64,000 nucleotides of DNA from Rehmannia glutinosa. Lineage: Eukaryota > Streptophyta > Magnoliopsida > Lamiales > Orobanchaceae. Positions 46,130-58,851 of this stretch are shown here, piece by piece. The stretch spans positions 61,489,267-61,553,266 of the forward strand of contig CM071934.1 of NCBI GenBank assembly GCA_016081115.2, read 5' to 3'. Position numbers and translations under genes: made by a program. How positions within the stretch are numbered: position 1 is the first letter of the stretch; each line of letters opens with the position of its first letter. The notes below the pieces were generated by a model, which worked only from the letters and a program-made list of their open reading frames with translations, did no database searches and was not told the DNA's origin.

Positions 46130-47714
46130 TGTAGGCCCCAAAGGGGTGTGAGTAAGGTTTAGAAGGGAGGAGGGGTTGAATAAACCTTACCAACTTTTCG
46201 ATTTTAGTTCTTTTAAAATAATACAGAGTTAATTTCACAGCTAAGTCCTTGAGGGACAGCTAAATTAGTTAACCAACAGAGTTAGCCACTCAACAGACTC
46301 GATTGAGTTGTTGATAGAATAACTCAGCTGTTTAGTCTAAACCTTAACTTGGCTGTGATGAGATTTTCAGCGGAAGACTTAACACCCTTGAATTTGGTTT
46401 AAGTTTGTTTTAAACACTTGATTTTAGCCCTTTGTTAATTATCAGTTGGATAGAAAATTATCAGCAGATATAAAGTGTTATGCAGAATTAAAATGCTGAA
46501 ATGTAAATGACACAATAATTTTTATAGAGGTTCGAAGATGGGGTAATTCTTCTACTCCTCTCTTCTCCAACTCCTGGAGGAATCCACTAAGTATTGATCA
46601 GAGTACAAAGTGGTTATCGGTCCCGATATACAAGTCTTGATCACACACGGTGACTTGATCCTTTGGGACTCGATCAGAGATGCCTTGGTCACATAGTTGG
46701 CTTCTCGTCCGACTAACTTCTTCACAGGTGGGTGCGCTTTTGCTACTTCTTGACTCACTTGCTCAAGCTTCTTGGATTTGATCACGAAGCCCTCCAATAA
46801 CTTGAGACCGGTTCGACCTTGAACCTTTCTACAATCATCCTTGGAATGTAGACCCCTTTTGATTCTTCAAAAGTTTCCTCTTCAACAGTTTGAAGTTGTC
46901 TTTCCTTCATGACTTGGTGTTGGATCGATTTCCTTCAAAATTTAGGCTTGAGGATTTGCTTGAATAACTTGAGAATATTTTGCAGGTTCGAGTGTGAATA
47001 AATGCTTGATTGCTCGTGGTTCGTGTATTAAAGGTAACCTTTTCTCAAAGTGATTCCTCGGCCTTTTATAGTGAACTTTCAAAAATCGCCCATTGAAGAG
47101 ATATCTTTGATTTTCAAAAGTCACTTGTGTTCGTTGGCTTGTCTTTTTGCAATCCTTGATGTTGACATTTCCTCGTATTAAATGAATGTTCACTTTTCGA
47201 GTCGACACGAGGTGCGATCTTCCCATTGGTTTATTCCTTTTGCACGCTTCGGGATTGAACACTTTCGACATGGCAACATGGAAGTATTACTTATTTAAGT
47301 AAGCTTCTTGACTTCTCAGGCAACGGATTCTTTTCGATTGTCTTCATTTGATCAGCAGATTCTCTAACTTCCCAGGTGACTTGAGTTAGCTTCAAATCAA
47401 TGGTTGACTCATCCGTCACTTCAACTTGAGACTTGGCTTCTTGAGTTGACTTGATCGACACTTCACCCACCGTGTATCCCGGTGATACTTTTCATCGAGT
47501 TCTTGACTTCTCCTCCTTGGCATACTCGGTTGTTTCACAAATGAGTCTTCATTTCGATCTTTAGTTGACTTCTTGTATATCCAGGCATAGTGACTTGACT
47601 CACTCGTATAACCCTATCTATTACAATGCAAATTACAAGGAAAATGGGGTGCCAACTTTCTAGTCTAAGTTTTACATGGCATTCATCAAAATCTAAACAA
47701 TAAATTTCCCAACA
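46130..47714 (-). repeat. 3' LTR of the SIRE-like element (1585 bp)
   Basis: Minus strand TGTTGGGAAATTTATTG to GGGGCCTACA. A TATA box TATAAAAGG lies at 47062-47070. Relatives at 21933-23474 (solo), 28803-29259 (inverted fragment) and 41333-42400 (diverged). Confidence 0.85.
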
Positions 47715-47727
47715 ATTTCCCCCTTTT
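47715..47727 (-). promoter_or_regulatory. Polypurine tract of the SIRE-like element
   Basis: Minus strand CAAAAAGGGGGAAAT directly before the 3' LTR start; the usual priming site for plus-strand DNA synthesis in Copia elements. Confidence 0.75.
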
Positions 47728-48053
47728 TGATGATGCCAAAACTTAAAACATACATACAAAATGTAAATATCAAAGATACATACAGACAATGTAGAAACAG
47801 AGAATGTATGCGTAGAATCAATCTTTTTATTGATCATATCATTCTTGTTCTTTACACAGCTGTTTACAATGTGTATCATAGCAAACATAGCATTCTATAT
47901 CTAAACAAAAGTATCGAAATTACAGATTTCTTATTCAACGTACAGAAGACTTACATACATGTGTATTTACAACAGTAAAATACATGAAGGGATGGACAAC
48001 AACACTTCATCGCCTTCGCTGCCTCCTTCTTTCTTCTTCAGCTCTGTCGTCCT

Positions 48054-50591
48054 CTACTCTCTTTCTCTTCTTTTCATCTTCAGTTGCCTTCTTTTTCTCG
48101 TAAGCTCTCTTTGCAGCATCGTCTCTTCTCTTTCTTTCTTGCCTTTCTTCCACAAATGGTGATCTTGCCTTTTGTTTTCTTCTTCAATTCTTTTGACATA
48201 GTCAGCATTCTTCCTAGCCACTTCCCGGTTGGCTACTTCGTCATATCCAGCCCAGTAGATCCTTCCCTTCTTGCCCGGATCTACATATTCAATGTTTTTG
48301 GGTAGAGGTCTAGGTTGAAAACCTCCGCTCCACAACTCTCCTTCCTCTTCCTCCGGGCGTATATTGTCGAGTCCTCTTCTTACCAAATTTGAATGGTCGC
48401 TTGTAGTCCTTTGCCTATCGCCTTCTTAACATAGCTTTAGACCCTTCTCCCAATACAAGTCCTAGGCTTGGGCTATGGACATATTTTTGAAGTATCCCCG
48501 GATTCGAGCGTTTTGAATTCTTCCACCGATCGTGGCTCGTCTCCGTCCTGCGGAATGGCATCGTGTCTTTTCTGCCGGAATGCCTCCGTATTGTTTCAAT
48601 ATATCCATCACACGGGCATCCATTTTTCCTTCGACCTCCTTCATCCCTCGCTTCTACGATTTTTCTTTCTCGACATATAGGTACAACAGAGTGTTGGAGC
48701 GGCAGAGTTCTTCGGAGGTTTACCGATTATGTCATTTTGTGACAAGGCCTTGTTGAGGGGTTTCAAGCAAACATTAGAGTCATATCTTTTGAACCTTCCC
48801 CCTCAATTGCTTTTCCCTTTTCTTTCGTTTCTTCAATCGTTTTCTTCTTCTTCTCAACATCCGCGGTTCTTCTCTTTCTCATCCGACCACTTTCAACATC
48901 TTGGGTATTCTCTTCCCCTTTTTGGCATCATCAAAGGAGAGTGGAACCCCGGGAACATGCCATCAAGCATGAAATCTAGGCGGCCGATAATGAGTTTTGC
49001 TTGAGTCTGCTGGAGTATCTTTGTCAAAAATTTCGAGCGGGTGCCTTTGGATTTCACGCCACTACCTTCATTTCAGCCATGAGAAGGCTGAATTTGTTAT
49101 TCATATTTTCTCTACGCGTGAAGTTCTTTCTTGTGAAATTCTCACGAGTAGTTCCATTTCGGTGTTGTGGGAGGCATGCATTCGTCAATATTTTCTTGCA
49201 TCCTCCTTTTCATGTCAAGATTATCGAGTGCTCCGGATCAACATTTTGTTGCACAATGCCTTGAAATATCTTACTTGTTCTAGTCGCATTATACGCTCTT
49301 TGTTGACACCATTCCCGATTCTAACCACTATTCCCGCGCAGATCGGCCATAAGATTGGCATCCCGTTGTTGGCCGCATATCCAATGTGACTGGTACCATT
49401 CTATCTTTTCAATCTCAAAGATTGTCTTGAAGACCTCTCGTGCCTCATTTGTCACCTTGGTCTCAACGGTGGCAAGCAAGACATCAAAATCAAAGTCTTT
49501 GGGACGATAGTATCGTGGGAATAATGGGTCGGTCGACGTTGAAGCGTCACGCTCTTGAATGCTTTCTTCATCAAGTTCGTGCAATTTTAAAAGAGAAAGG
49601 GAAAGTTTCTTCAAATGCATCATCACGGACATATGGTATAGATTCCACCGTTATTTTTGTGATGTGCCCGGTTGAGTGGAGTCTCTCGCACTTTGGGAGC
49701 CTCGCGCAGATGACTCGGTTTCATTTGGGCCTTGGTGAGTGGTTTGACCGGTGGATCGAGCCTCGGTTGTCTTAACAGCTTCTTCGGCCTCAGTGGATTC
49801 TGCTAAATGAATTTGCTGTTCCTCACCGCACCATCAGCGTCATCGAAAGATGATGAGTCTTGAAAGGCTTGGCTCATCATCAAAATTGAATGTTTGACGA
49901 GTAGCCTTGAGGTTTGGCTTGCTCGTACTTGGTAGAGCGTCCTCAGCTGAGTCTTTTTGATGTGCAGTTGGGGTAGACTCAGCTTCATCTGCAGATCCCA
50001 GGAAGGTTGTATCAGGATCATCCTGGGAGTTATGAAGAGCACTGATTTCCTTCTCTGAATCAGCAATTATGGTCTGAGGAAAGCTCTTATCTCCTTGATT
50101 TTTACCTAGGGAAGTCTCAACCTCCCTTAGGCCTTCATTACCTCCTGCAGTCTCAACTACAGCGGGGCCTTGTACAATCCCTTCGACAGGCGCAACTGTC
50201 TTAGGGTCTTCTGCAGTGGCATCCACAGGAGTCTCAACTCCGTGGATTGCACTTTCAGTGCCCAGAATGTTAACTCCCGGGGCAGATCCATCCTGTGCCT
50301 CGACTGCATCAGCAGCGTCCTCAGCCTGTAGAGCCGTTGGCACTTCAGCGGAGATAATCTCAATTATCCGAGCTTCGTTAGTGACAACTTGTTGTGTTTC
50401 CTTTTCTTGTTCCTTCTCCACTTCGCCTCCTAGATTCATGGTGGAGTCATCTGCAGCATCCTCCGACCTAGCTGCAGGTGGAGGAGTTTCCCTTCAATCG
50501 GGCGCACGCATCGGTGAGTGACTTATGTTGGGGTCACTCTGCTCTAGACTCCCGGCTTTGTCAAATGAATGTTCAGCCATGGGGGCAGGTG
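48054..50591 (-). pseudogene. SIRE-like extra (env-like) ORF, C-terminal portion, broken
   Basis: Continuation of the ORF that starts at 60872, resumed after the nested element. 49840-50439 is open and acidic (MNLGGEVEKEQEKETQQV, DAADAVEAQDGSAPGV). Then come DFDFDVLLATVETKVTNEAR (49321-49632), a decayed stretch, MKEVEGKMDARVMDILKQYG (48462-48644), and a charged tail WSGGFQPRPLPKNIEYVDP with GRIYWAGYDEVANREVARKN (48054-48386). These are low-complexity, Glu/Lys-rich segments with multiple shifts between them. No membrane helix stands out, so the name env-like is positional only. Confidence 0.5.
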
Positions 50592-50596
50592 GTAAG

Positions 50597-51841
50597 TGTA
50601 AGTCCAAGTGGCTACGATAATCTAGAGAGGGGGTGAATACATTATCCCGGTTTTTCAGATTTTGCCCTCTTTTTCGAAAGACTCAAGCAAAGATGAAATG
50701 CAAAGTGCGGAAAGTAAATAGCACACGTCGATTTATAGTAGTTCAACCCACCTAGGGCCCAATCTACTACCACCCCAGTATATCCGGGATAGATTTCAAA
50801 AAGAAAAAAAAGGATTTTATTAATTTACCAAAAATTAATACAACACCTTGAGGATTACCACAACCCTCTTTCACCACCTTAAGGATTACCACAACCCTCT
50901 TACAACACCTTGAGGATTACCACAACCCTCAAACACCTATCACCTAGATCACCCAAGTGTATTCTTACCACAAGAATACTCACAAGGATGTCTTGTGTTG
51001 AATGATGACCAAAACCAAGATTACAACTCAATAATGATTGAAACAATATGAGTACAAGTGTAATCAAGAATTGAAAGCCTAGACCTCAAATTTGTGCAAG
51101 TGAAAGTGCTTAGGCTAATACAACAAGATATATGAAATTGTATGCTTGATTGCTCTTTGCTTGTATAGAGTGTTATATCTTGTTGCTTGAATGAAGCCTC
51201 TATTTATAGGAGAGGACTTGGCTTTCATTTCGGACATTGGCTCCTTCTTGGGGAGTGATTTGCTGCAAAAGAAACCATTTAAAATAATCAATATAGTCTG
51301 TTAGAAATTAATCCCACAAAATAGGGAAAAGTCATTCAAAACGCAACGGATAGTTTCTTTGATAAACAGGGGTTCGACCGGCCGCGAGAGATAAGATTGA
51401 AATTGAATTCTGCGAATTTTTACACAGGGGACCGGTCGGAGGGTGGGACCGGTCACCCTTAGTGTGACGGTTGGAGTTGAAGAAATTACGAAAGAGAAGT
51501 CTCGAACAAGAATTTGCTCCCAGTGCACGGTCGCCCTCAGGGGTCGCCCCACAGTCGGTCGACCGGTTGCCCTCCCTTTTTTTTCTTACGTCCCATTTTC
51601 TATTTCAAAACTCAACTCAGTACGGGTTGCCCTATAGGTGACAGTCTGGTCGAGCTGAAACAAATGTGTTGTCCAATTTTTATCGAAAATAAACTCCAAA
51701 AATACTCCAAAAATAGTAAAAACATTTTAAGACGATCGGAAGTATTTAGACAACATTTAGGGACATTGTTTTGGTTTAAAAACTTATTTGAACAAAATCG
51801 AACAAAATCATCAAAATCATGATAAAAACATTTATCTAACA
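50597..51841 (-). repeat. 3' LTR of nested Copia element
   Basis: Contains CACCTTGAGGATTACCACAA units in tandem (50843-50935), a minus-strand TATA box CCTATAAATAGAGG at 51197-51210, and a cluster of GACCGGTC palindromes at 51366-51560. Confidence 0.9.
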
Positions 51842-53028
51842 AACTCCCCCTTTTTGATGATTACAAACCAAAACAATTTTCTCGAGGACGATTTGAATTC
51901 CGGTTTTACAAGTAAACTATCCGTTAAAGACATTCCATACAAAGCTCCCCCTATCTATGAGCATATCAACAAAAGATTATTATAAGTTAGAAGCACAAGC
52001 TATAACAAGCTTATATAAGGTGCATATAGATATCATGAGCTAAGAAGCTCCCCCTGTCACAATACTTATAATCATGTGCACTTGAGTCCATAATACAAGC
52101 CATGGACTAGGTATACTTGGCTTTAGGAAGCCATAACTTATAGGCTTTTAATAGCTTCTTTTTGGCTAACGAGCTAATTTTCTGTTTCTCCCCCTTTGGA
52201 ATCATCAAAAAGAATGTTAGGATGATAAAAACATCATATATGTATATCAAAGTGCGCAAAAGAGCCGGTTTATCAACCGTTGAGCCATTTAGGCTTAAAA
52301 AACCAAAGAAAATGGGAGAAATGTATCATGAAGAGTTCATACGCTCGTTTTGTTTGCCAAAACATGATCTCAATAAGTATAGAAGACTTTTGAAAGCAAG
52401 AGAATCATGTAGAAGTTGAAATTTTTATTGTGACATTTTATCGAACACTTTGTGGGCGTGAAAATTAAAAGAAGTTGTATATAGGTCTTGTAAATGATTC
52501 AAGCCAAAAATTTTCATCACCAAATTACATCAAACATCATACAAAACAACATAATAGCAAAGCTCAACAAGATCATATGCAAAATATATCATGAAATATA
52601 CAAGAAAGCCATAAACTCAAGGGTTCAACCCAATTGAGCAAAGTAAGGAAAATTCTTACGATTTGATCGGAAAAGATGAGCTATGATGATGATAAACGTG
52701 CTATATAAGGTCCAAGTTGTGATTAGAATGCAAGAAAGCAAGTTTTGAGTGAAATTTGTGTGAATTTGGCAAAGGGGACGAAAAATGGCAAAAATAAGGT
52801 AAAATGGCGAATGTCAAGACAAAACCATTTTAATCCAAAAATTGGCTTAGGCGACGGTCGTGGTTGAGGGCGACGGTCGACGTTGAGGGCGACGGTTGCC
52901 CTCAACCTGTTTATTTGTTTTGACATTTTTGAAGAAACCGAATTTTCAACCAAAAATCCGATTTTTCGCCCCTAAGTTTCAAAAATATGCAAAAGGCAAA
53001 CGTGAGCCTCATTCAATATGCATTATGC
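51842..53028 (-). other. 3' untranslated region of nested Copia element with four polypurine tracts
   Basis: Non-coding. AGGGGGAG (minus strand) occurs at 51844-51851 beside the LTR and again at 51945-51952, 52048-52055 and 52188-52195. A cluster of GGGCGACGGTCG words lies at 52851-52905. Confidence 0.7.
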
Positions 53029-54790
53029 CTAACCGAGCTCGATCGACGCAAAAGTCTCGGAAGATAGTGGTTTATTAAAAATATCCGCTAATTGATCTTG
53101 AGATGGTACAAAAGATATCTCAATTTTTCGTTTTGAAACACAATCCCTTAGAAAATGATGTCGAATCTCAATATGTTTAGTACGGTTATGATGAACCGGG
53201 TTTTGAGCAATATTTATAGCGGATATATTATCACAAAAGATAGGTACATTTTCAAAAGAGCATTTGTAATCCGCTAAGGTTTGTTTCATCCAAAGAAGTT
53301 GAGTACAACAAAAAGCGGCGGAAATATATTCGGCTTCGGCCGTTGAAAGAGAAACACAATTTTGTTTCTTTGAAAACCAAGAAACTAGGCAATCGCTAAA
53401 AATTGACATGATCAGGAAGTACTTTTTCGATCATCAATATTTCCCGCATAATCCGAATCACTATAACCTTTAAGAGAAAAATTTTCATTCTTTGGATAGA
53501 ATAAACCATATTGAATAGTGCCTTTTAAATATCGAAAAATCCTTTTAACGGCACTCATATGAGATTCTTTGGGATTGCTTTGAAAACGAGCACATAGGCA
53601 TACGGCATGAAGAATGTCCGGTCTACTAGCGGTTAAATAAAGTAAACTACCAATCATACCTCGATACTTTGATTCATCCACGGACTTGCCTTTTTCATCT
53701 TTGTCAATTTTGACATTTGTTGCCATGGGGGTGGAAACGGTTCTTCCCTCTTCAATACCAAACTTTTTCAAAAGTTCTTTTGTATATTTTGATTGTGAGA
53801 TGTATATGCCTTCTTGACATTGCTTAATTTGGAGTCCAAGAAAGAAATTGAGCTCCCCCATCATACTCATCTCAAATTCACCTTGCATTAACTTAGAAAA
53901 TTTCTTGCACAAAGAATCATTAGTAGCACCAAAGATAATATCATCAACATAAATTTGCACAAGTAAACAATCTTGTCCTTTTTCAAAAACAAAGAGAGTT
54001 GTATCAACTTTACCTCTTATAAAACCATTTTGCAAAAGAAAAGAGCTAAGTCTATCATACCATGCACGGGGTGCTTGTTTTAAACCATACAAGGCCTTTT
54101 TAAGTTTATAAACATCATTAGGCCTAGAAAAATTTTCAAACCCCGGAGGTTGTTTTACATAGACTTCTTCTTGAATAATACCATTTAAGAAAGCGGATTT
54201 AACATCCATTTGGTAAAGTTTGAAATTTTTAAAACAAGAATAGGCAAGTAAAATACGAATAGCTTCTAAACGTGCTACGGGTGCAAAAGTTTCATCATAG
54301 TCAATACCTTCTTCTTGACAATACCCTTGAGCTACTAACCTTGCCTTATTTCGAACAATGTTGCCTTGATCATCAAGTTTGTTAGGAATACCCATTTTGT
54401 ACCAATTATGGTTTGAGAAGGAGGACAAGGTACCAATTCCCATACATCATTTCTTTCAAATTGATTCAACTCCTCTTGCATCTCTAGGAACCAATCCTCA
54501 TCCTCAATAGCCTCCTTAGCATTTTTAGGCTCCTTTTGAGAAATAAGAGCTTTCTCGGCAAATTTTCTCCGGGTCATCACTTTGTCAAAGGGATCACCAA
54601 TAATAAGATCTTTTGGGTGATCTCCCTTAAATTTCAATGCAACGGGAAGATCCGAGATATCACCTCTATCTTCTTGAGGACCATTTGAAGTGGACGGTTG
54701 ATCATTTGATGGGCGGTTGAACATCAACTTGAACAATTGGTTCAATAATATCCTCTTCATCACTTTCATCATTGGGTATTCTTTCAACAC
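53029..54790 (-). pseudogene. Nested Copia reverse transcriptase and RNase H, broken
   Basis: The linker and RT start are at 54335-54790, with LEMQEELNQFERNDVWELVP and a shift after GTKWVF. The main RT, 53412-54443, has NKARLVAQGYCQEEGIDYDE, YQMDVKSAFLNGIIQEEVYV and the catalytic YVDDIIFG, intact. RNase H starts with SDSDYAGNIDDRKSTS, where a stop follows, and continues with CVSLSTAEAEYISAAFC and IFCDNISAINIAQNPVHH to 53029. In an active element these copy RNA to DNA and degrade the RNA strand. At least two frameshifts and one nonsense change are present. Confidence 0.9.
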
Positions 54791-55841
54791 CCAAGCTTCA
54801 TTGAATTTGACATGAATGGATTCTTCGACAACTCCACTAGTCTTATTGTAGACCGATATACTTTGCTTTTTGTTGAATATCCCATAAATATCCCTTCATC
54901 GGCCTTAGGATCAAGTTTGTCCAATTGGTCCTTGGTATTCAAAATAAAGCATTTACACCCAAATATCTTGAAATAACTAATATTTGGAGTTCTACCTTTC
55001 CAAAGCTCATATGGAGTTTTATTCATTTTAGGACGAATATAAACTCGATTAATGACATAGCAAGCGGTACTTACGGCTTCAGCCCAAAAGTATTTTGGAA
55101 GTGAAAATTCATTTAGCATGGACCGACTCATCTCTTGTAATGTCCGATTTTTCCTTTCGGCTACTCCATTTTGTTGAGGTGTCCTTGGAGCCGAAAAATT
55201 ATGAGCATATCCTTTGGTTTCACAAAATACTCTAAATTCACCATCAAATTCTCCACCTTGATTGCTTCGAATAGACTTGATAGTGTCTTCCTTTTCATTC
55301 TCAATAAGTCTACACAACTTAACAAACTCATTAACGGCATCGCTTTTATTGGTAAGAAAAAGAGCCCAAGTATATCTAGAAAAATCATCGACAATAACGA
55401 AAGTGTAATGTTTTCCACTTAGACTAGCCGTACCAATATACCCATACAAATCAAGGTGAAGCAATTGTAGGGGTTTGATTGTGGAAATTTCATTTTTGGG
55501 CTTAAAACTACTTTTAACTAATTTGTTCTTTTGACAAGTGTCACATAAGCCAAGATTTTCAAAATTCAATTTGGGTAGTCCTTTGACATGTTGATTTTTG
55601 TAAATATTTTTCAAATTTTGTATCCAACATGTCCAAGTCGCCTATGCCATAAACTATTTAAATCATTATTGGTGACTAAACAAGAAACATTTTGACTAAC
55701 CAAATCACTTGTACAAATTTTGTAAAAATTGCCTTTTCTATTTGCTTCACAAATAATTTCACCATTTTTAAGTATAAGGCATTTTTCTTTATTAAAGGAA
55801 ACATCATAATTTGAGTCACAAAGTTGGCTAACACTTATCAA
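54784..55841 (-). pseudogene. Nested Copia integrase, broken
   Basis: GAG-pre-integrase zinc region: NSLWHRRLGHVGYK, then LCDTCQKNKLVKSSF, giving the HHCC set. The core has LLHLDLYGYIGTASLSGKHY with the first Asp, then SIRSNQGGEFDGEF where an Asn replaces the usual second catalytic Asp. The Glu is present in APRTPQQNGVAERKNRTLQE. C-terminal part: ISYFKIFGCKCFILNTKDQ and ADEGIFMGYSTKSKVYR. A shift at about 55611-55617 splits the zinc region from the core. Confidence 0.9.
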
Positions 55842-55861
55842 ATTAAACTTAAGCCCTTCAA

Positions 55862-57553
55862 CTAAAAGAACATTACTAAGAGAGAAGAAGAGTTACCAAT
55901 TTCTCCATTTCCAAGAATTTTTCCTTTGCCATTGTCGAACATGACCATACCCTCTTCTTGGAGCTTGATGTTGGTAAAAAGTTCTCTCCTCCCGGTCATA
56001 TGGCGTGAACATCCGCTGTCCACGAGCCATTTTGAATCTTCCATTGTTGTTATAGCCCCTATTACCTACAAAAGAATTTCTTTTAGGTACCCTATAATTT
56101 TGGGGTCCATGGGGGTTAGTCTTGAGACCTTTGGGTCTCCAAACATGTCTAGAGCTATTTCTCAATTTGCAATTATTAGCATAATGTCCAACTTTGCCAC
56201 AATAAAAACATGTAGGAGTATTAGAATTACTAGCACGTACAAAAAGTTGGACCTTGGTTGTTTTTCTTAAAAACACTTTGAAATGGCTTATAACCAAGTC
56301 CCAATTTGGAATGCTCACCTCTTTGTGCATCTAAAATTTTTTTGACTTTATCCGTACTTATGTTGAAATGATGCATATCATTTTTCAAACATTCAATATC
56401 TTTTGTGAGCAATTCCTTTTCGGTTTCAAGAGAGTGAACTCTAGTAAGAGTAAGAGTATGAGCTTTGTCTAAAGATTCATAAGATGTAAATAATTTTTCT
56501 TTTTCAACCTTAAGCTCCTTATGCTCCTTTTTCAAATTCTTATATTTAACAATTAAATTTTGAAACTCAATTTGCAATTCGTCAAAATCACATTGCAAGT
56601 CATCAACTATGGAGGAAGTAGAGAAATTAGAGCGCACCTCATTATTTTCATCGTCTATGGCCATGAGACCATGTTCGGTTTCTCCTTCCTCATTGGTTGT
56701 TTCGAGTAGTTCATCCACGTTTTGACCTCCGCATTTAGAGCCTTCTTTTTGTGCTTTGGGCAATCGGCAATGAAATTTGAAGCAAGCATTATCTCTTGGT
56801 TTTCTTGCTTTATTTTTGTTTCAATGCGGCCGTCTCCTCATCATCATCATCATTATGTATGCATTATTAGAAGAAGAAGCAAGACTTTAGGAATAATTTG
56901 CATTGGAATTGATTTATGGATGGTTTGGAATTTTTCCTCTTGAGATAGACTTCATAGATGAGTAGATTTCCTTTCCAAGCTCGTCAAATCTTCAAGATTT
57001 TGCTTTCGCCGGATCATGACCAGGAAGAGCATTCAATACCTTGGTCACTTTATTTCTTTGGAAATGACTTTAACAAGCAAGAGGATTCAATATTTCTTTC
57101 CACCATCTTGAGATGCTTTCGCCATCATACATGTTAAAGTTTTCAAAGTCTTTAACAAGCATGGTCTTTCTTGCTTGCTTGACTTTCTTAGTCCCTTCAT
57201 AGATTGTCTCCAATTTTTCCCAAACCTCATGTGCCGACCTTATGCCTCTTATGCGATTGTACTCGGTGGCGGTAAGAGAACAATGCAAAATATTTAAGGC
57301 CTTTACCGTTTAGAGAGAAAGCCTTTTTGTCGTTTTCATCGAACTCTTTGAAAGGTTTAGGAGCCAAGGTTCCATCCTCCGATTTCTTTGTTGGTTGATC
57401 AACTCCTTCAATAACCACATTCCAAATGTCAAACCCGCACCTTTGTAGGAAGCACTCCATACGGTCTTTCCAAAATGCGTAGTTGTTGGCGTCGAATAGC
57501 GGTGGCTTGTTGGTGGAGGCGCCGGTGGTGAGATGAGCATCATTTGTAGCCAT
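55862..57553 (-). pseudogene. Nested Copia Gag and protease, broken
   Basis: Gag starts at the ATG at 57553, MATNDAHLTTGASTNKPPLF, then WKDRMECFLQRCGFDIWNVV; after a shift near 57260 come LTATEYNRIRGIRSAHEVWE and TMLVKDFENFNMYDGES. A coiled-coil segment KNLKKEHKELKVEKEKL lies at 56230-56763. The zinc knuckle CFYCGKVGHYANNC is near 56190. Protease: WLVDSGCSRHMTGRRELF with the DSG catalytic site near 56020. Several shifts separate these. The alternative ATG at 57588 gives a frame that does not fit Gag. Confidence 0.85.
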
Positions 57554-57595
57554 GGATCTTTCCTCTTTACTCGGAGCGAGCTAGCCAAAGAGTTT

Positions 57596-57607
57596 GGCTC
57601 GATACCA
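57596..57607 (-). promoter_or_regulatory. Primer binding site of nested Copia element
   Basis: Minus strand TGGTATCGAGCC, two bases inside the 5' LTR, resembles the initiator-Met tRNA site TGGTATCAGAGC with one base missing. Confidence 0.75.
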
Positions 57608-57609
57608 CT

Positions 57610-58846
57610 TGTAAGTCCAGTGGCTACGATAATCTAGAGGGGGGGTGAATAGATTATCCCGGTTTTTCAGATTTTGCCGTCTTTTTCGAAAGACTCAAGC
57701 AAAGATGAAATGCAAAGTGTGGAAAGTAAATAGCACACGTCGATTTATAGTAGTTCAACCCACCTAGGGCCTAATCTACTACCACCCCAGTATATCCGGG
57801 ATGGATTTCAAAAAGAAAAAAAAAGGATTTTATTAATTTACCAAAAATTAATACAACACCTTGAGGATTACCACAACCCTCTTTCACCACCTTAAGGATT
57901 ACCACAACCCTCTTACAACACCTTGAGGATTACCACAACCCTCAAACACCTATCACCTAGATCACCAAGTGTATTCTTACCACAAGAATACTCACAAGGA
58001 TGTCTTGTGTTGAATGATGACCAAAATCAAGATTACAACTCAATAATGATTGAAACAATATGAGTACACGTGTAATCAAGAATTGAAAGCCTAGACCTCA
58101 AATTTGTGCAAGTGAAAGTGCTTAGGCTAATACAACAAGATATATGAAATTGTATGCTTGATTGCTCTTTGCTTGTATAGAGTGTTATATCTTGTTGCTT
58201 GAATGAAGCCTCTATTTATAGGAGAGGACTTGGCTTTCATTTCCAGACATTGGCTCCTTCTTGGGGAGTGATTTCTTTGCAAAAGAAACCATTTAAATGA
58301 TCAATATAGTCTGTTAGAAATTAATCCCACAAAATAGGGAAAAGTCATGTCGAAAAATGCAACGGATAGTTTCTTTGATAAAAGGGGTTCGACCGATCGC
58401 GCAGAGATAAGATTGAAATTGAATCTGCGAATTTTTACACAGGGGGACCAGAGGAGTTGAAGAAATTTGAAGAAACAGAGAAGTCGAACCAAGAGGGTTG
58501 CTCCCGTGTACCGCTTGCCCGGGGTCGACCAGTCGCCCTCACCGGTCGCCCACCTGGTCGATCGGCCGCTCCTCCTTTTTTTTTTTTCTTACGACCCATT
58601 TTTCTGTTTCAAAACTCAACTCAGTACGGGTTGCCCTATAGGGCGACCGGTCGAGCCTGAAACAAATGTGTTGTCCAATTTTTTATCGAAAATAAACTCC
58701 AAAAAATACTCCGAAAAAAAGTAAAAACATTTTAAGATGATCGGAATTATTTAGACAACATTTAGGGACATTGTTTTAGTTTAAAAACTTATTTGAACAA
58801 AATCCAACAAAATCATCAAAATCATGATAAAAATATTTATCTAACA
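57610..58846 (-). repeat. 5' LTR of nested Copia element
   Basis: Near-copy of 50597-51841 with TATA box CCTATAAATAGAGG at 58209-58222. Differences concentrate at 58390-58640, where GACCGGTC-type words are rearranged. Confidence 0.9.
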
Positions 58847-58851
58847 GTAAG

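Larger units (their letters stand above)
50597..58846 (-). mobile_element. Complete Copia retrotransposon (8.25 kb) nested in the SIRE-like element
   Basis: Two LTRs, 50597-51841 (1245 bp) and 57610-58846 (1237 bp), both TGTTAGATAAAT to GACTTACA on the minus strand. The target duplication GTAAG is perfect (50592-50596 and 58847-58851). PBS, gag, protease, integrase, RT and RNase H follow in Copia order on the minus strand. LTRs read as nearly identical apart from a GC-rich patch, so insertion is fairly recent. The coding region has nonsense and frameshift changes. Lineage is uncertain; gag resembles SIRE-type Gag, but no extra ORF follows RNase H. Confidence 0.9.

Noticed and set aside
47727..49775. 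Several plus-strand ORFs of 60-130 codons
   Set aside because: They are antisense shadows of the extra ORF of the SIRE-like element, whose coding evidence is on the minus strand.
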